From Membranipora membranacea (Eukaryota > Bryozoa > Gymnolaemata > Cheilostomatida > Membraniporidae), in assembly GCA_914767715.1 (NCBI GenBank), contig OU612067.1, positions 32,030,162 through 32,090,161 on the forward strand: a DNA stretch of 60,000 bases, in the 5' to 3' direction. The notes below the pieces were generated by a model that saw only the letters and a list, made by a program, of their open reading frames with translations, was not told the DNA's origin and searched no databases. This document shows, one piece after another, positions 57,063 to 60,000 of the stretch. The translations under genes were made by a program, and so were the position numbers. Positions within the stretch are counted from its first letter, which is position 1, and every line of letters begins with the position of its first letter.

Positions 57063-58680
57063 AACATATTATACAGACAACTGAGCTGCAAACCCCTCAA
57101 TCCGGCTATGACCGCATAATTGGTGCAGCAAAAGAGCAGTCAGTAGAAGGGTTAGTCAAGGCTGCAAAAAGTATACCAGAGCTATTCAATACCATCATTC
57201 GCGCAGTTCTCCGAAAGTTGAATAGTGAGATGAGTAGAGTTACATCGGTGTTGGAGCCCAGTGTCCTTTGTCAGCAGCTGCTACCAGACAATCTGAATAC
57301 ATTCGTTACTGAATCTGTAAATGAAATGAGAGTCCGGGCGCCTATCCTTTATGCTGTTTTTGTTCATGTGCTCAAATCTGAGAGTGAGCATGAGCCTGTA
57401 ATCCTGTACAGCATTCTGTGCAGTCATCGAGTGAAGGAGGCTTGCCAAATGAGGAGGGCATTCACATTGCTCATGGTGTCCTATGGTGCATCTTCTGCGC
57501 TCAATGATGCTCTTCTCGTGTACTCGTGTATGGCCTGACCGTTGGAAGCATTGCCAGACTGGAGTCAATGGTTGTTCTTGGGGAAGGATACATATGCAGT
57601 AAATTAGGGGAGCATCTTCAAAAGAAGAGAAAGACTGCTATGATCCCTGATAACATAAATATAACCGTCCAAATACAAGTAGAGGCCCTGAAGTGAGGAA
57701 GCAAGAAGCAGTATAGTTGAATATACCGGTGGATTTGAGGTTTTCTCGAGACATCCATGCATTTCATTCAGGAATTGCTGAACTCCAACCTGCACACTTC
57801 CTCCCTAACGAACAGAAAGAAAGTTAGTTGGTGGACATTATTATGCGATTCTTGTGTCTCAGGTTTAAAGAGAATGTCTCACCTAGCATCATTTTAAGTC
57901 AAGATACGGGGATATTGTGTTGAGAAAGAATACTGAAATCTGGCCAATGCCTTTGGTTATGTTTGACCAGATGAAGGTAGGAGATTGTGCCAACTCTCTG
58001 ATCAAGTCTGCAGAAAAACTATCCTCAACATACAGCTCAGGCAAATGTGAAATCAAAGAACATACAGTACCAAGCTATGGTTCTCAGATGACAAGAAGAA
58101 ACCTTGATCTGGCAAGAGGTTTGAGGGCCAATAGTGCTACTACTGTGAGCAGACTGCGGGTTCAGAGCCCATTTTTGTGTGCACATTGGCATACCAAACA
58201 GGACATGTTGGAGAAAGCTTTCAAACTCTTGTATGACGAGGATAAGTCGAGAAACCTGAGAACCCTGTCAATTTTAAAGTTTATTCTGCACATGAGTAGA
58301 GTAACCGGACCTGTGAAATGATGATGATGATTTTTCTCAACTAGTTTGTTAGAAGTACTACCTGTTCGAGCGCCCGTTTAAGCACGGCAAATTTTGTTGA
58401 TGAGGTAATTGTGAAGGATTTGGTGGACACTTCCAAGGAGAAATACCTCTACTCCTCATTAAGTTCCGGTGAGACAGATAGCGAGATTTTTGAGAGGCTC
58501 GATGAAGGAGAGATGCCCTTAACACCGGAAAGCATACACAGCTACTTCAGGTATGTCGAACTCAGGTATGGACTCCATTACTTGAACCTCACACACGCAG
58601 CCAAAGAGGGTGACATAGGTAGATACATCCTCAATCTCATACGCAATCTTGAACTATTCCTCGCATACAACTCGATCTGA
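57026..58680 (+). pseudogene. DUF6589-like protein remnant
   Basis: A + strand frame at 57026-57538 (170 codons) reads like the central part of DUF6589 proteins, which are abundant and transposon-linked in aquatic invertebrates: LRKLNSEMSRVTS, PSVLCQQLLPDNLNTF and RAPILYAVFVHVL. The segment SHRVKEACQMRRAF follows. In decayed frames, DNINITVQ near 57645 and then 57917-58321 (FDQMKVGDCANSLIK, SPFLCAHWHTKQDML, LSILKFIL) continue the family pattern. A third frame at 58411-58680 (IHSYFRYVELRYGL, HAAKEGDIGRYILNL) may be its C-terminal part. Frame changes and stops separate the parts. The family assignment is from pattern memory and the biochemical role is unknown. Its 5' end overlaps the Gypsy integrase tail. 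Confidence 0.55.
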
Positions 58681-58693
58681 ATATACGCAATAA

Positions 58694-59934
58694 AAATGGT
58701 TGACTCTCTAATTAAACTGTCAGTGCAGCTAAGTCCAGAAGAAGCAGTTTCGGCAATGAAAGGACTGTATGTAAAAAAAAGGAGAAGTTATAAAAGCAGT
58801 GGATCTTGAAACAGAAAACCATTATGGAGAGGGTTAAAACAAAGATATCCTTACGAGGCGCAAACAAGGAAAGGGAGACGGCAGTCGAGAGAGTGATAGG
58901 ATGTGCTTTTGCACTATCAGAAATAAAAGATGTCAGATCCTAACAGAGGACAGGCTTATTGTCCACTGTGCGAAAAAACTAGTCCAGGACATGCATATGG
59001 TTGGTGTCCTCAAGCAAAGTGTGCCATGAGAAATTGTGGTGTTATGGGGCATTCGACAAAGTTTTGTCGAAAAGCCTTGTGCTGAAGTTGTGGGAAAGCA
59101 GGCCACTTCAAAAATGAATGCCAAGAGTACTATAGAAAAAGCTATATGGAAAAGACCGACGAAAGCCAACCGGTGAACGTTGTGAAAAGTGGGAAGCAGC
59201 CATCTTTGTCCCAGGCTAGTGACCAAAGGTATTCTCCTAAAAGAGTACCCTCCGAAAGTGTTCTTGGGAACAAAGTGCCCACCGGAAAGTTGATGGAAGC
59301 GGGTGTCAGCTTTGCGGATAAAGTGCGCCCAAAGCATGCAGCTGATGCTGTGGGGTTATCGCCATCCCCATCCCCATCAAAAGCTTGCAGAGATGCAATA
59401 AATCCGGTTGGTATGACAAATTTACAAGTATCTTGAGGAGAGAGACAATGAGTTTTTGGGCCTTGAGGAAAGTGAAAGTAGACTAGATGACTGGTACAGT
59501 AACATGAAAAATGAGTATGAGCAAAAGAGAGCTGGGATTTGGGCCTCTCAAGAATCAGAAAACAAAATAAAGAGGGCAATGGATAAAGCACAGGGCTTCA
59601 TTAATACTGTAAAAAGTGCATAATATGTTAGCGAGTGGCCAAGTACATGCCGAGGAAAGTGAGAGCATGCAAAGTGGAAAGCAAAGTGAGGAATGGGATC
59701 TGGCAACATTAGTGGCATCCCTTTAGAGATCTAGTTCCCTCGAGCCCCTTGAGGAGGTTTTGGTATCTCAAATTGTCCCCTTGGGTGACGAGGATATTGA
59801 GGTAGACGTAACAGAGGTTTCTAGTTATGGCACATCTGGCACGGCTGGTCCATCGGCTCAGCCAGCTTACTCTCTCATCAACGGAAAATTATTGTCGGTC
59901 AAAGCGAGGTTCTGAGCTGGAATCAAAAGAGATT
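58694..59934 (+). pseudogene. Retroelement gag-like region with three zinc knuckles and an in-frame TGA
   Basis: The frame from ATG 58930 to TGA 59434-59436 encodes three successive Cys/His knuckles: CPLCEKTSPGHAYGWC, CAMRNCGVMGHSTKFC and a CCHC knuckle SCGKAGHFKNEC whose first Cys is followed by TGA (59083-59085). Upstream (58694-58920), broken frames such as KISLRGANKERETAVERVIG look like the preceding gag part. Downstream, a shifted frame (EERDNEFLGLEESESRLDD ... to TAA about 59623) and a further acidic frame (from 59627, one internal TAG, ending near 59913) continue the charged gag-like composition. The region runs to the window edge, so the pol part is probably beyond it. Confidence 0.6.
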
Positions 59935-60000
59935 GAAGGAAAAGATGGTGAGAGTGAAAGTCAGGATCTGGATTGAGAGTTTGAGGAAAGTGGGAAAAGT

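Overview
This window is nuclear DNA from an animal, most likely a marine invertebrate. It is AT-rich, and its genes are split by GT-AG introns with clear splice signals. It holds a metazoan-type Golgi carbohydrate sulfotransferase and remnants of nearly every class of animal transposable element. The phylum cannot be fixed from sequence reading alone. There are no bacterial operons, rRNA genes or CRISPR arrays.

Layout. From 1 to 10.3 kb two tandem + strand genes of the HNK-1/chondroitin sulfotransferase family are seen. The first is only a last exon with a frameshift. The second is a complete five-exon gene of 380 codons, with a SINE and a minisatellite in its introns. A retroelement fragment and a TIR element with a tRNA-like core lie between them. 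From 12.2 to 22.0 kb is an unrecognised + strand gene made almost entirely of phase-0 exons. Its centre is eleven copies of a 141-bp exon (47 residues each) in a strict 316-bp tandem array that includes the introns, with a 1,264-bp higher-order period. This array is the most striking structure in the window.

From 26.5 to 29.2 kb is a minus-strand, intron-containing hAT/ZMYM1-like transposase gene with one frameshift. From 30 to 37 kb are repeats: a second copy of a 0.65-kb dispersed repeat, a non-LTR reverse transcriptase split by a 2.1-kb insertion that carries a long hairpin, and a 576-bp non-autonomous hAT element with exact 8-bp target duplications. From 38.9 to 43.8 kb a minus-strand gene for a small two-membrane-span protein of unknown function can be assembled. 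Two of its exons recur on the opposite strand at 52.4 and 53.6 kb, in shuffled order. From 44.4 to 47.5 kb is a partial P-element/THAP9-like transposase gene on the minus strand, followed to 50.7 kb by a decayed LINE.

From 55.3 kb to the end are nested + strand retroelement remains: Ty3/Gypsy RT, RNase H and integrase interrupted by a minus-strand RTE tail, then a DUF6589-like coding fragment, then a zinc-knuckle gag-like region with an in-frame stop that runs towards the window edge.

The genes do not form a pathway. The host genes supported here are the sulfotransferases, the tandem-exon gene and the two-span membrane gene. Most other coding capacity is transposon-derived and broken to different degrees. 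Exon coordinates were set by eye from splice signals and reading phase.
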